Of a DNA stretch of 64,000 nucleotides, positions 28,509 through 37,403 are shown piece after piece. The stretch is taken from contig NZ_FNOE01000004.1 of assembly GCF_900106555.1 (NCBI RefSeq), positions 1-64,000 on the forward strand. Reading direction: 5' to 3'. The notes under the pieces were generated by a model that ran no database searches, was not told the origin of the DNA, and saw nothing but the letters and a program-made list of their open reading frames with translations. This DNA is from Nitrosomonas oligotropha. GTDB taxonomy: Bacteria > Pseudomonadota > Gammaproteobacteria > Burkholderiales > Nitrosomonadaceae. Each line of letters starts with the position of its first letter. Positions within the stretch are counted from its first letter, which is position 1. The translations under genes were made by a program, and so were the position numbers.

Positions 28509-29669
28509 ATGAATTATATAAAAAACTTTGTAAATTTTACGCGCGCATTCATTATTTTTCCGGTCATCGCAGCGCTATTGACCGTTTCTACCGCCAACGC
28601 TTCTTCCGATGATGAAGCCGAATTTCTTAAAGCGGCATTCTCCGGACAGCCGGAAAACCTCAAGCAGTTACTGGACAAGGGAGTCAACGTCAATTACCAG
28701 AATGACAAGGGATTCAGCGCGCTGATCGTGGCTTCGCAATACGGGCACGCCGACAACGTCAACTTGTTGCTGGATAAGAACGCCGATGTCAATCTGAAAA
28801 ACGCCGGTGGCGCGACCGCACTGATCATTGCCGCCAAAAACGGGCATGCGGATGTAGTCAACGCATTGCTGGCAAAAGGCGCACAAATCAATGCACAGAC
28901 AACGGATGGCATCACCGCCTTGATGCTGGCGATTCAGAAAGGTCACGACGCCATCGCCAATACGTTGCTGGAAAAAGGCGCGGATATTCATTTGCAAACG
29001 CAGGACAAACTAACCGCTTTGATCATTGCCGCCATGGACGGCAGAGCCGGTATGGTCGACACCCTGCTGGAAAAAGGTGCGAAAATCGATGCACAGGCTG
29101 CCGACAATACCACCGCACTGTATATGGCAGCCAGAAACGGCCATACCGCGATTGTCAAAACGTTGCTGGCGAAGAATGCGCCGGTCGATATCGTAGCGAT
29201 CAACGATACGACGCCACTCTACATCGCCGCACAGAACGGACATGGTGAAATTGTCGATGCATTACTGGCAAAAGGCGCGAAAACGGACGTGCAGGATAAA
29301 AACGGCGCAACACCGCTCACCCTGGCTGCGTTGATCGGTCACGCCAATGTGGTCAAAGCCTTGATCAAGCATGGCGCCAAAGTCGATCATCAAGCCACCA
29401 ACGGATTCACACCGCTGATTCTGGCGGCGCAAAACGGCCATACGCCGGTCATTGAAATATTGCTGGAGAATGGCGCGAAAATCGATCTGCAAAACGACGA
29501 TGGCATAACTGCCTTGATGTGGGCTGCATTACACGATCATGCGGACACTGTGAAAGTAATGTTGGCCAAAGGCGCTAACCCGAAAATCAAAAGCAAAACC
29601 GAAAAAACCGCAGCTGAAATAGCCAAGGATCCTGCCATCGTTGAGCTGTTGCAGGCTGCTGTGAAGTAA
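28509..29669 (+). CDS. Secreted ankyrin-repeat protein
   Basis: A 386-residue protein with a signal peptide (about 1-31, ending VSTANASS) and about eleven 33-residue ankyrin repeats from residue 34 to the end. The repeat core runs as G-x-TAL-x-x-AA-x-x-GHA-x-VV-x-x-LL-x-KGA, and repeats 2-10 are very regular, which fits recent duplication or strong selection on the solenoid. Such proteins bind partner proteins. Its periplasmic location makes an envelope-stress or catalase-associated role (as for AnkB) possible, but there is no catalase near by. It precedes the glycerophosphodiesterase gene by 20 bases. Confidence 0.92.
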   Translation: MNYIKNFVNFTRAFIIFPVIAALLTVSTANASSDDEAEFLKAAFSGQPENLKQLLDKGVNVNYQNDKGFSALIVASQYGHADNVNLLLDKNADVNLKNAGGATALIIAAKNGHADVVNALLAKGAQINAQTTDGITALMLAIQKGHDAIANTLLEKGADIHLQTQDKLTALIIAAMDGRAGMVDTLLEKGAKIDAQAADNTTALYMAARNGHTAIVKTLLAKNAPVDIVAINDTTPLYIAAQNGHGEIVDALLAKGAKTDVQDKNGATPLTLAALIGHANVVKALIKHGAKVDHQATNGFTPLILAAQNGHTPVIEILLENGAKIDLQNDDGITALMWAALHDHADTVKVMLAKGANPKIKSKTEKTAAEIAKDPAIVELLQAAVK

Positions 29670-29689
29670 TCAAACTATCCATCGACGCG

Positions 29690-30442
29690 ATGTCCGAACT
29701 CGACAACCAGCCACGCAAAAAGTCTCTGGTATTCGCACATCGCGGTGCTAACCGGGAAGCGCTGGAAAACACCCGAAGCGCTTTCGATAAAGCGTTAGGG
29801 TATGCCATCGATGGCATCGAAACCGATGTGCAGTTGAGCCGGGATGAGATTGCGGTGCTATGGCACGACCGTTTTCTGAACAAAATCGGCTTGGACGGCA
29901 AACGCATCGACGATTTCGATTACCGCGAGCTCAAGGCATTGATTCATCCGGAATCGGACGGCGAGGGCATCATGACCTTGCAGGATTTTCTCGCCGCCTA
30001 CCGTACGCGCTGCCGTTTATTGGTCGAAGTCAAAAATCGTGACTGGGAACAGGTTTCCCGTCACCAGCTGAAAATCCGCCAAACACTCGATTTGATTGGC
30101 GAGAGTCCGGAACAGCACATCGCCGTGTCGTCCTTCAACTTAGCCAGTCTCGTCTACGCACACCAATATCAACCGGAATTTCCGCTGATATACAATCTTG
30201 AAACCGATCAAACCATCGCGGATGTCCGTGCGCTATTAAGTACCCACGCATTTCTCTACGGGTTCTGTTTGCCTATTCAAATTACAGATCGCGCGATAAC
30301 CGATCTATTGCGTGCTCACGGTAAATGCATCGCGGTTTATACGTGTAACAGCGATGCGGAAATCATGCAAGCGTTGCAGCTGGGCGTTGATATCCTGATT
30401 AGCGATGTGCCGCAACAAGCGCTGACGCTGCGCGATCAATGA
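29690..30442 (+). CDS. ugpQ: Cytoplasmic glycerophosphodiester phosphodiesterase
   Basis: A 250-residue GDPD enzyme that splits glycerophosphodiesters into sn-glycerol-3-phosphate and an alcohol. The active site is seen in FAHRGANREALENTRSAFDKAL and GIETDVQLSRDEIAVLWHDRFL (His, Arg, Glu, Asp, His), with LLVEVKNRD later. The lack of a signal peptide marks the UgpQ rather than GlpQ type. The stop overlaps the next start (ATGA), so it is coupled to glpD, which uses its product. Confidence 0.92.
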   Translation: MSELDNQPRKKSLVFAHRGANREALENTRSAFDKALGYAIDGIETDVQLSRDEIAVLWHDRFLNKIGLDGKRIDDFDYRELKALIHPESDGEGIMTLQDFLAAYRTRCRLLVEVKNRDWEQVSRHQLKIRQTLDLIGESPEQHIAVSSFNLASLVYAHQYQPEFPLIYNLETDQTIADVRALLSTHAFLYGFCLPIQITDRAITDLLRAHGKCIAVYTCNSDAEIMQALQLGVDILISDVPQQALTLRDQ

Positions 30443-32025
30443 AACGGGATTTTGCAGCATTACACTATCAACCCTTCGATCTTTTGGTGTGCGGCGGTGG
30501 TATCTATGGCGCGTGGACCGCGTATGACGCCGCATTGCGCGGCCTGAAAGTCGCTCTCATCGAACAAAACGACTGGGCCAGCGCCACGTCATCCGCATCC
30601 AGTAAATTGATTCACGGCGGGTTGCGCTATCTGGAAACATACGATTTCAAACTGGTCGGCAAATCGCTGAAAGAACGCACCCTGCTGCTGCATAACGCAC
30701 CGCACCGCATTTGGCCGTTACGCTTTGGCGTACCCGTGTACGCTCAGCAGCGCCTAAACCGCCTGCAACTGAAACTGGGGTTAACGCTGTACGATTTCCT
30801 GGCGCATGACCCGGAACCACGCATGCAGCATCGCTATTTCAACCCGGAACAATTCACTGCACATTTTCCCGCACTCACCGAAGTTGCACTGAAAGGCGGC
30901 TTTACTTACGCCGACGCGCAAACCGATGATGCCCGCTTAGTACTGGAACTCACCGCCGGTGCCCTGGCAACTGGCGCACGCTGCGTCAATTACTGCCAGC
31001 TGGTGCGATTATTAGAAACCGATGGCAAAGCGGACGGCGCGATCGTCCGCGATCAGCTCACGCAAGCCGAACAGGCAATCCGTGCCAAGCAGATCGTTTT
31101 CACCACCGGCCAGTGGCTGGTAACCGAATCACCCAGCCGCGATTGGTGCCGCCTCGCCAAAGGTATCCACTTGCTCATGCCTGCTGTATTGAACGATGAA
31201 GCCTTGCTGCTGACAGCCCAGTCCGATGGCCGGGTGTTTTTTATGATTCCCTGGTATGGCTTAACGCTGCTCGGCACCACCGATACCGATTTCAAAGGCA
31301 ATGTGGATCAGGTAAGCGCCGATGACAGCGATATCGACTATCTGCTCGCTGCCGCCAACGGCTATCTGAAAACGCCGTGGACCAAAGCCGATATCGTCGG
31401 CCGTTTTGCCGGTGTGCGGGTTTTTAAACAACCCGTAAAAACCACTTCTGCCAGTTCGCCTTCCGCAGTCAGCCGCGATTGGGAGCTAAAAACCGCCGCT
31501 AACGGTGTGCACTATGCCATCGGCGGAAAAATAACCTCATCGCGCCAGGACGCCGCCTGCATCGTCGACACGGTATGCGCGCAATTGGACATCAAACAAC
31601 CTTGCGCCACGCAAAACAAGCGCTTTCCGTGGGCGCCGCAGGATACTTTTCCGGCGTGGTTTGCGGCAATGCAAGACCGCGCAGCGCAACTCGGCATCGA
31701 TGCCGAGAGCGCAAGATGGTTGCTGCGCCGTCACGGCACACAAGTGGACGGAATTTTTCGCCGCATCGAAACAGATCCCAATCTGGCGCAACGGATCGTT
31801 CCAGCATTGCCGTTTATTGTTGCCGATCTGATGCACTGCGCAACGAACGAAATGATCATCCATCTCGACGATCTGTTACGCCGCCGCCTGCCGTTACTGA
31901 TTCTCACCCAGCTGACGGAGGATCAGTTGCAGCGCATCGCCTTACGCGTTGCGGCATCCTTGCAGTGGACCGATACCCGTTTGCATCAGGAAATTGAGCG
32001 CTGCGCGCCGTGGATCGCACACTGA
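30439..32025 (+). CDS. glpD: FAD-dependent glycerol-3-phosphate dehydrogenase
   Basis: A 528-residue flavoprotein that oxidises sn-glycerol-3-phosphate to dihydroxyacetone phosphate at the inner membrane and feeds electrons to quinone. FDLLVCGGGIYGAWTAYDAA is the FAD-binding motif, SASSKLIHGGLRYLE the GlpD signature, and VGRFAGVRVFKQP the substrate region. The helical C-terminal cap domain (about 390-528) is present. It overlaps the diesterase gene by four and the kinase gene by 16 bases, so the three form a coupled glycerol-phosphate operon. Confidence 0.93.
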   Translation: MKRDFAALHYQPFDLLVCGGGIYGAWTAYDAALRGLKVALIEQNDWASATSSASSKLIHGGLRYLETYDFKLVGKSLKERTLLLHNAPHRIWPLRFGVPVYAQQRLNRLQLKLGLTLYDFLAHDPEPRMQHRYFNPEQFTAHFPALTEVALKGGFTYADAQTDDARLVLELTAGALATGARCVNYCQLVRLLETDGKADGAIVRDQLTQAEQAIRAKQIVFTTGQWLVTESPSRDWCRLAKGIHLLMPAVLNDEALLLTAQSDGRVFFMIPWYGLTLLGTTDTDFKGNVDQVSADDSDIDYLLAAANGYLKTPWTKADIVGRFAGVRVFKQPVKTTSASSPSAVSRDWELKTAANGVHYAIGGKITSSRQDAACIVDTVCAQLDIKQPCATQNKRFPWAPQDTFPAWFAAMQDRAAQLGIDAESARWLLRRHGTQVDGIFRRIETDPNLAQRIVPALPFIVADLMHCATNEMIIHLDDLLRRRLPLLILTQLTEDQLQRIALRVAASLQWTDTRLHQEIERCAPWIAH

Positions 32026-33419
32026 TTTCAGCTGCTGCCGTTGCGCTCGATTTGGGTTCAACATCGATAAAAGCCGCTTTACTGGACCGGCGGGGAAACC
32101 TCCAACATATCGCCGCCCAACCCGCGCCCGCGATCGATAGCCGCGATGGGCGGTACGAAAGCAGCGCATCCGAATATGTCCAGATTGCCGCACAAGTCCT
32201 GCAAGACTGCATCGCACAAGCGGACAACAACCCGCCGCTGGGATTGTGCAGCCAGCGTTCGTCTTTTCTGATCTGGGATAAAGCCAGCGGAGAGCCGGTA
32301 ACACCTTTGATTTCGTGGCAGGACGACCGGGGAAAAAGCTGTTACGAGCGCTTGCATGCATCCGAGGAAACCTTGCGTTCGCTGACTGGCTTGCGTTTGA
32401 CGCCCTATTACTTCGCCCCCAAGCTCAGTGTTTTGTTGCAGGAGAATCCGGCATGGCGCGAGAAGCTGGTTCAAGGCGAATGGCTGGCCGGCACATTGGA
32501 TACTTTTCTGATTTGGCGCTGGACGCAGGGCAGGCATTTTGTCACCGATGCTTCGATGGCCGCACGCACCCTGCTGATGGACATCCACCGGCAACAGTGG
32601 TCTGACACTTTATGTCATCTCCTTGATATTCCCCGCTCGATTTTGCCACACCTCAAGCCCTCCACCGGATTGAATTTGCCGTTGAATACCGGTGTAACTT
32701 TGCAAGCCAGCGTGGGCGATCAATCCGCCGCGCTCGTCGCCAGCCTGACCGATCGCTCTTCCGAAGCTTTAGTGAATCTCGGCACTGGCGGTTTCGTGAT
32801 CCGCTCCCTTGCCGCGGACACATCAGCGTTTGGCGGCTATCTGCACACATTGGTTTATCAGAACAATCAGCAAGAAACGCAATTTGCCGTAGAAGGCACG
32901 CTCAACTCCATCGCCGCCGCACTCGCACCTTATCCAGTCAAGGATTGCCTCGTTGAAGATTTAGCGGCAAACGATATCTTTTGCCTGGCAGAACCGAGCG
33001 GTTTAGGCGCACCGTATTTTCGCAATGATTGGGGTATTCATTTCTCGCAATCCGTATCCGGTCTGACCACACGGCAAATCGGCGCGTTATTGCTCGAAGC
33101 CATTATTTTCCGGGTGTCACGCATTCTAGAAGATTTTCACCGGCACGCGCCATTGACCAGGATCTATCTGTCTGGCGGATTATCCGAACTACCTTGTCTG
33201 CAACATGGCATCGCGCAGTGCGCCCCTTGCCCGGTTTCACATTTGCAGCAAAAAGAAGCGAGTCTGCTGGGCGCGGCATTACTCGCGAGCGAACATAAAA
33301 TAGGATGCCATCGGCACGCCAAGGACATCACGGTTCTCAATGACAACAACGCTTTAGTCAAAAAATACCAGCGCTGGAAAGTCTGGTTCGATGCGTTATT
33401 GAAAACACCTAATCATTAA
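32010..33419 (+). CDS. FGGY-family carbohydrate kinase, probable glycerol kinase
   Basis: A 469-residue kinase of the FGGY family. AVALDLGSTSIKAALLDRRGN is the phosphate-1 motif, ISWQDDRG the substrate-site segment, and SVGDQSAALVAS with NLGTGGFV the second ATPase lobe. LYLSGGLSELPCLQ-type adenosine motif is at about 375-390. The position after glpD makes glycerol the likely substrate, but it is shorter and more divergent than GlpK, so another polyol or sugar is possible. The start is GTG at 32010, inside the end of glpD. Confidence 0.8.
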   Translation: MDRTLISAAAVALDLGSTSIKAALLDRRGNLQHIAAQPAPAIDSRDGRYESSASEYVQIAAQVLQDCIAQADNNPPLGLCSQRSSFLIWDKASGEPVTPLISWQDDRGKSCYERLHASEETLRSLTGLRLTPYYFAPKLSVLLQENPAWREKLVQGEWLAGTLDTFLIWRWTQGRHFVTDASMAARTLLMDIHRQQWSDTLCHLLDIPRSILPHLKPSTGLNLPLNTGVTLQASVGDQSAALVASLTDRSSEALVNLGTGGFVIRSLAADTSAFGGYLHTLVYQNNQQETQFAVEGTLNSIAAALAPYPVKDCLVEDLAANDIFCLAEPSGLGAPYFRNDWGIHFSQSVSGLTTRQIGALLLEAIIFRVSRILEDFHRHAPLTRIYLSGGLSELPCLQHGIAQCAPCPVSHLQQKEASLLGAALLASEHKIGCHRHAKDITVLNDNNALVKKYQRWKVWFDALLKTPNH

Positions 33420-33607
33420 CCTTAAAAAGGTTACCCGCACAAATTATCAATCCTGTAGAATCCGCGTTGCGAATATTTAACCAGTTTATTTTTCTCTAGC
33501 ATTTAACAAGAATTCATTGCATAACAGCATGATATACAATGCATAGCTAACGACAATCGCTGTTAGTTATGGTGATTAACCTCGTAAACATTTAAAAAGG
33601 AAATTTT

Positions 33608-34198
33608 ATGGCAACAAATATACCTGGCTATACCTACGGTACCGCTGCTGTTGGAAAATCTCCCGTATCCCTGGATGATTTCGCCAAACTGAAACAAGCA
33701 TCGCTATTCGGTGATGACGATGTGCGTTATCTGAAAATGTCGCACGACATATTGAAAGATCAAGTCGAGCAAATTCTCGACGTGTGGTACGGTTTTGTCG
33801 GCTCAACTCCTTTCCTGTTGCACTACTTTACCAATGCATCCGACGGTCAACCCAACATGGACTACCTCGGTGGCGTGCGCAAACGTTTTGGCCAATGGAT
33901 TCTGGATACCGCCAATGCGGAATACAATCAGGATTGGTTGAACTATCAACACGAAATCGGTCTGCGTCACCACACCACCAAGAAAAACACCACGGACAAC
34001 GTCAAAGCGGTACCGATCATTCATGTGCATTACATTTTTGCCTTATTGATCCCGATCACCACCACCCTGCGTCCGTTCCTGGAAAAAGGCGGTCATTCCC
34101 GCGATGATGTGGATCGCATGCAAGACGCATGGCGCAAATCCGTGCTGATGCAAGTGATTCTGTGGTCACAACCTTACATCAAACAAGGCGAGTTCTAA
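33608..34198 (+). CDS. Single-domain protoglobin
   Basis: A 196-residue protein that is a protoglobin domain from end to end, with an N-terminal extension of about 25 residues (IPGYTYGTAAVGKSPVSLDDF) as in archaeal protoglobins and globin-coupled sensors. The proximal haem His is probably in WLNYQHEIGLRHH. A Trp-Tyr pair (VWYGFVGSTPFLLHYF) lines the distal pocket. No signalling domain follows, so it would bind O2, NO or CO or catalyse haem chemistry, not signal directly. In an organism that makes NO from ammonia oxidation, NO handling is a plausible inference. The 188-base upstream gap has an AAAGGAAA ribosome site. Confidence 0.9.
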   Translation: MATNIPGYTYGTAAVGKSPVSLDDFAKLKQASLFGDDDVRYLKMSHDILKDQVEQILDVWYGFVGSTPFLLHYFTNASDGQPNMDYLGGVRKRFGQWILDTANAEYNQDWLNYQHEIGLRHHTTKKNTTDNVKAVPIIHVHYIFALLIPITTTLRPFLEKGGHSRDDVDRMQDAWRKSVLMQVILWSQPYIKQGEF

Positions 34199-34207
34199 TT
34201 TCGCACT

Positions 34208-34229
34208 GGAGAGCGGTCCCCCGCTCTCC
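34208..34229 (+). terminator. Hairpin after the protoglobin gene
   Basis: GGAGAGCGG, a TCCC loop and CCGCTCTCC give a perfect 9-bp GC-rich stem ten bases after the stop. No T-run follows, so it may protect the globin mRNA end or terminate only partly. Confidence 0.5.
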
Positions 34230-34269
34230 ATCCTGAATCCGCATATTCACTTTCAATTCCAAGCTGGCC

Positions 34270-34995
34270 ATGCATCTTTCGATCGTCATCCCTGCTTTTA
34301 ACGAAGAACAGCTGATCCTCGACTGTTTGGACTCCATCAAATTATCAGTCGGCGCCAACGCAAAACCCGGCTTTACCCATGAAGTCATTGTCGTGGACAA
34401 CAATTCCAGCGACAAAACTGCGGAACTGGCCACGCAAGCAGGCGCAAAAGTCGTATTCGAGCCGATCAACCAGATCGGCCGCGCACGCAACACCGGCGCG
34501 GCCGCCGCTACTGGTGACTGGCTGCTGTTTGTCGATGCCGACAGCTTGTTGAATCCCGGTATGGTCACCGACATTCTGCACATGATCGAATCGGGTAAAT
34601 ACGTCGGTTGCGGCAGTGTCATGCACATGCCCGGTCTGCCGTGGTGGGGTAATGCCGCGATGCGGCTATGGACTGTGTGCTCAGTCACTTTTCACTGGGC
34701 ATCCGGCGCGCTGGTCGTTTGCCGTACCGATGCGTTTCGCGACGTGGGCGGCTTTAACCAGGAAATGTTCGCCGCCGACGAAATCGATTTGAGCGAACTG
34801 CTGAAAAAATGGGGCCGCAAGCACGGCTTAAAATTCACCATATTGACTCGCCACCCGCTGGTGACTTCACCTCGTAAGGTAAAACTCTATACCGGCCGGG
34901 AAATCACCAGTCAGATTTTCAGTGTCATATTCAGTCCACGTAAGGCCTTGCAGGACAAAAAGAAACTGCCGATTTGGTACGACGGGCGGCGCTAA
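34270..34995 (+). CDS. Family 2 glycosyltransferase
   Basis: A 241-residue soluble GT-A glycosyltransferase. VIPAFNEEQLILDCLDSIK opens the nucleotide-binding fold, VDNNSSDKTAELA and LLFVDADSLLNPGM supply the DxD-like metal site, and FNQEMFAADEIDLSELL is the acceptor/catalytic segment. No transmembrane segment is apparent, so it would act at the cytoplasmic face. Neither donor nor acceptor can be read. It is separated from the protoglobin by 71 bases and a hairpin. Confidence 0.85.
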   Translation: MHLSIVIPAFNEEQLILDCLDSIKLSVGANAKPGFTHEVIVVDNNSSDKTAELATQAGAKVVFEPINQIGRARNTGAAAATGDWLLFVDADSLLNPGMVTDILHMIESGKYVGCGSVMHMPGLPWWGNAAMRLWTVCSVTFHWASGALVVCRTDAFRDVGGFNQEMFAADEIDLSELLKKWGRKHGLKFTILTRHPLVTSPRKVKLYTGREITSQIFSVIFSPRKALQDKKKLPIWYDGRR

Positions 34996-35390
34996 TGTAA
35001 ATTGTAATACCTGACTTTTCATGCAGTTCTCTATTCCACCCCCCATACCTCCGAACACAACTCACTTGCCTTCCCTTAAGCTTGCGCTGATTTGTGGCGG
35101 CACCGGCGCCGAACATATTGGCAGCATCGAAAGCGCTCTCTGGCTTTTGAGTCAGTTCCGGCGGGATCATCAGCTAGGATTCTTTTATCAATATCTGATC
35201 AGAGAATTAGCCATAATTACCGCTTCGGATAAACGTACCTCTCCTGAAACATCTGCAAAGCAATCACAACCCCACCAATGACGGAATTTTGATCGCAGGC
35301 TGCACGCTTGCCTTACTCCGAGTCATCAGATTGGCATTTCTTATTTCTAAGCCAGCACAGTATTAACAATTTCAGAAAATCACCTTTCTT
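34996..35390. other. Long intergenic region without recognisable gene
   Basis: The stretch between the glycosyltransferase and the haloperoxidase-like gene contains only weak open frames. The longest (35021-35281) has no ribosome site and no family pattern. It may hold a decayed gene, but I could not identify one. Confidence 0.4.
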
Positions 35391-35415
35391 ATGAAATATT
35401 TATCTTATATTTCAT
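35391..35415 (+). repeat. Inverted repeat at the head of the haloperoxidase leader
   Basis: ATGAAATAT, a 7-base loop and ATATTTCAT form a perfect 9-bp AT-only-rich inverted repeat that abuts the conserved leader block starting at 35414. It is a candidate operator; the second leader (37217) lacks an equivalent. Confidence 0.5.
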
Positions 35416-35585
35416 GTGACTTTTCTCATATCACATAGCACATAACTTATCTACACTTTATTTCCGCTAATTCAACATGACCAAAGCCAATACCCATTGA
35501 TTCCAATAGGATTTATACCATTTTTAGCAATCACTGAGCATTACATTGATGTCAAATGTTAGAAATTTAGTTCTTTTATCCACAA
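35414..35585 (+). promoter_or_regulatory. Conserved leader, copy A (upstream of the haloperoxidase-like gene)
   Basis: Three blocks match the leader at 37217-37389: ATGTGACTTTTCTCA (15 of 15, 187 bp before each start codon), a block around TTCAACA-x-GAC (about 130 bp before), and TTTTATCCACAA (12 of 12, about 27 bp before). Between them TA-x-x-TTAT-x-TA-x-ACT is shared. The preserved spacing implies one regulator or a common RNA leader for both genes. Confidence 0.7.
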
Positions 35586-35600
35586 TGAAGGAGGAAATAA

Positions 35601-37046
35601 ATGAAACACCAAAATATCAGAAGAATCGCATTTGCAACTTTGGGCACCGCAATGTATTTTTGCAGCCAGCTCACAATTGCAGAAACGATCGTAACAAAAT
35701 GGAATAATGCTGCGCTGGAAGCCATCCGCACCACACACCCAGGCCCGCCAATTGTGGCTAGATCCCTGGCAATCACACATACTTGCATGTTTGATGCGTG
35801 GGCAGCCTATGACAAAAAAGCAAAAGGCACGCAACTAGAAGATCATCTGCGCCGCCCTGTCAATGAACATACTCATGCGAATAAAGCAAAAGCCATGAGC
35901 TATGCTGCTCATAAATGCTTATCCGATCTGTTCCCTACACAGGTTACCAGCTTCAATAGTGTAATGAGTGCATTAGGCTATCCTTTGGATAATTTGATCG
36001 ATACCTCCACCCCAGCGGGTGTTGGCAATACTGCAGCCGCAGCCGTAATTGAATTCCGCCACCATGACGGTTCCAATCAATTGGGCGATCTGAATGGCGG
36101 AGGAGCGCCCTACAGTGATTACACCGGATATACACCGATCAACACGTCTTCATCCATCAACGATCCGAATCACTGGCAGCCATTATCGGTCGGCGGGCAC
36201 GATCAGGCTTACATTGCGCCGCATTGGGGAAATGTGAAACCTTATGTGCTGAAATCCGGCTCGCAATTCCGGAAAGATATTCCTGCACCCGCCAACTATA
36301 AAACCGAGCCGGAGCGCTATCGTATTCAAGCGCAACAAGTTGTCGATTACGGCACTCATTTAACCGACGAGAAAAAAGTCATCGCTGAGTACTGGGCGAA
36401 TGGTCCGTTATCCGAACTGTCACCCGGACATTGGACATTGTTTGCCACATTCGTATCGGATCGTGACGCGCACAACATCGATCAAGATATCAAAATGTTT
36501 TTCGCTTTATCCAATGCTATTCTGGACGCCAGTATTGTGTCGTGGGATATCAAACGGTATTTTGACTATGTCAGACCCGTTACTGCCATACACTTTCTCT
36601 TCGCTGGTCAACATATTCCCTCATGGCAAGGGTTAATCGACGGTGCCGATTGGAAACCTTATCAAGCCGCCAGCGTAGTTACGCTTCCATTTCCGGAATA
36701 TTTCTCGGGACACAGCATCTTCAGTGCCGCAGGTGCGGAAACACTGAAGCTGTTTACCAAAAGCGACAACTTCGGACATAGCGTAGTCATACCGGCCGGA
36801 TCATCAAGAGTCGAGCCCGGTACCGTACCGGCTAAAGATATTGTCCTCTACTGGGCTACTTTCTCCGATGCTGCTGATGAAGCCGGTGTTTCCAGACGCT
36901 ACGGCGGTATCCATTTCATTGACGGCGATTTAGTGGCGCGCAAATTTGGACGTATCATAGGACAAAGCGCGTGGAAAAAATCGTTGAAACATTTCGGTGA
37001 GCATAGCAATAACAAGGGCAAATCCGATAAGAATGAACGAGAATAA
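35601..37046 (+). CDS. Secreted vanadium-dependent haloperoxidase / PAP2-fold enzyme
   Basis: A 481-residue protein with an N-terminal signal sequence (FATLGTAMYFCSQLTIAE). The three vanadate/phosphate-binding motifs of the haloperoxidase-PAP2 superfamily are present in order: K318-x6-R325-P, the S369-G370-H371 motif (EYFSGHS), and S431-R432-x5-H438 (SRRYGGIH). The length and the N-terminal all-helical part fit the haloperoxidase branch, not lipid phosphatases. Known members oxidise halides with H2O2 or hydrolyse phosphoesters; which applies is unknown. An AAGGAGG site precedes the ATG. A MauG-like peroxidase gene with a related leader follows, so the two are likely co-regulated and may share a peroxide-dependent task. 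Confidence 0.88.
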   Translation: MKHQNIRRIAFATLGTAMYFCSQLTIAETIVTKWNNAALEAIRTTHPGPPIVARSLAITHTCMFDAWAAYDKKAKGTQLEDHLRRPVNEHTHANKAKAMSYAAHKCLSDLFPTQVTSFNSVMSALGYPLDNLIDTSTPAGVGNTAAAAVIEFRHHDGSNQLGDLNGGGAPYSDYTGYTPINTSSSINDPNHWQPLSVGGHDQAYIAPHWGNVKPYVLKSGSQFRKDIPAPANYKTEPERYRIQAQQVVDYGTHLTDEKKVIAEYWANGPLSELSPGHWTLFATFVSDRDAHNIDQDIKMFFALSNAILDASIVSWDIKRYFDYVRPVTAIHFLFAGQHIPSWQGLIDGADWKPYQAASVVTLPFPEYFSGHSIFSAAGAETLKLFTKSDNFGHSVVIPAGSSRVEPGTVPAKDIVLYWATFSDAADEAGVSRRYGGIHFIDGDLVARKFGRIIGQSAWKKSLKHFGEHSNNKGKSDKNERE

Positions 37047-37106
37047 AAGCTTTTATTTGATTCGCCGATAAAATTTACTCTAATTAGAATCAGCACCATA
37101 GCAGCA

Positions 37107-37139
37107 AGAAGACTATCAATCCCCGCTTGGCGGTCTTCT
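37107..37139 (+). terminator. Probable terminator of the haloperoxidase-like gene
   Basis: AGAAGA pairs with TCTTCT around an inner CCGC-ttg-GCGG helix, 61 bases after the stop. The trailing sequence is only moderately T-rich, so termination strength is uncertain. The remaining gap to the next gene is taken up by that gene's leader. Confidence 0.5.
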
Positions 37140-37216
37140 ATTCAGCAATTATCCCGCCGCCAAACCTACTCCCTTTCGGAACTTTCTCTGCAAGTAATTT
37201 CAACTTAATTCAGCGG

Positions 37217-37389
37217 ATGTGACTTTTCTCACAGCCAGTTTACTCTAGGTTATTTAGACTATAACCACTAGTTCAACAAGACTATAGCCGGTCTTCATTT
37301 ATTGAATTAGACTACGCCCCATTTTAAGCCCTCGGCAGAAAACTTTGTTGAGCTAAATTCCGAAAAAGATTTGGCTTTTTTATCCACAA
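37217..37389 (+). promoter_or_regulatory. Conserved leader, copy B (upstream of the MauG-like peroxidase gene)
   Basis: This is the second copy of the leader described at 35414-35585, with the same three blocks at the same distances from the start codon (187, about 132 and 26 bp). The sequences between blocks have diverged, so the blocks themselves are likely under selection. The two copies may derive from one duplicated promoter. Confidence 0.7.
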
Positions 37390-37403
37390 ATAGGAGAAAG
37401 TAA

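Noticed and set aside
35021..35281. 86-codon plus-strand frame after the glycosyltransferase
   Set aside because: No ribosome site, no recognisable fold or conserved motif; a decayed gene is possible but cannot be supported.
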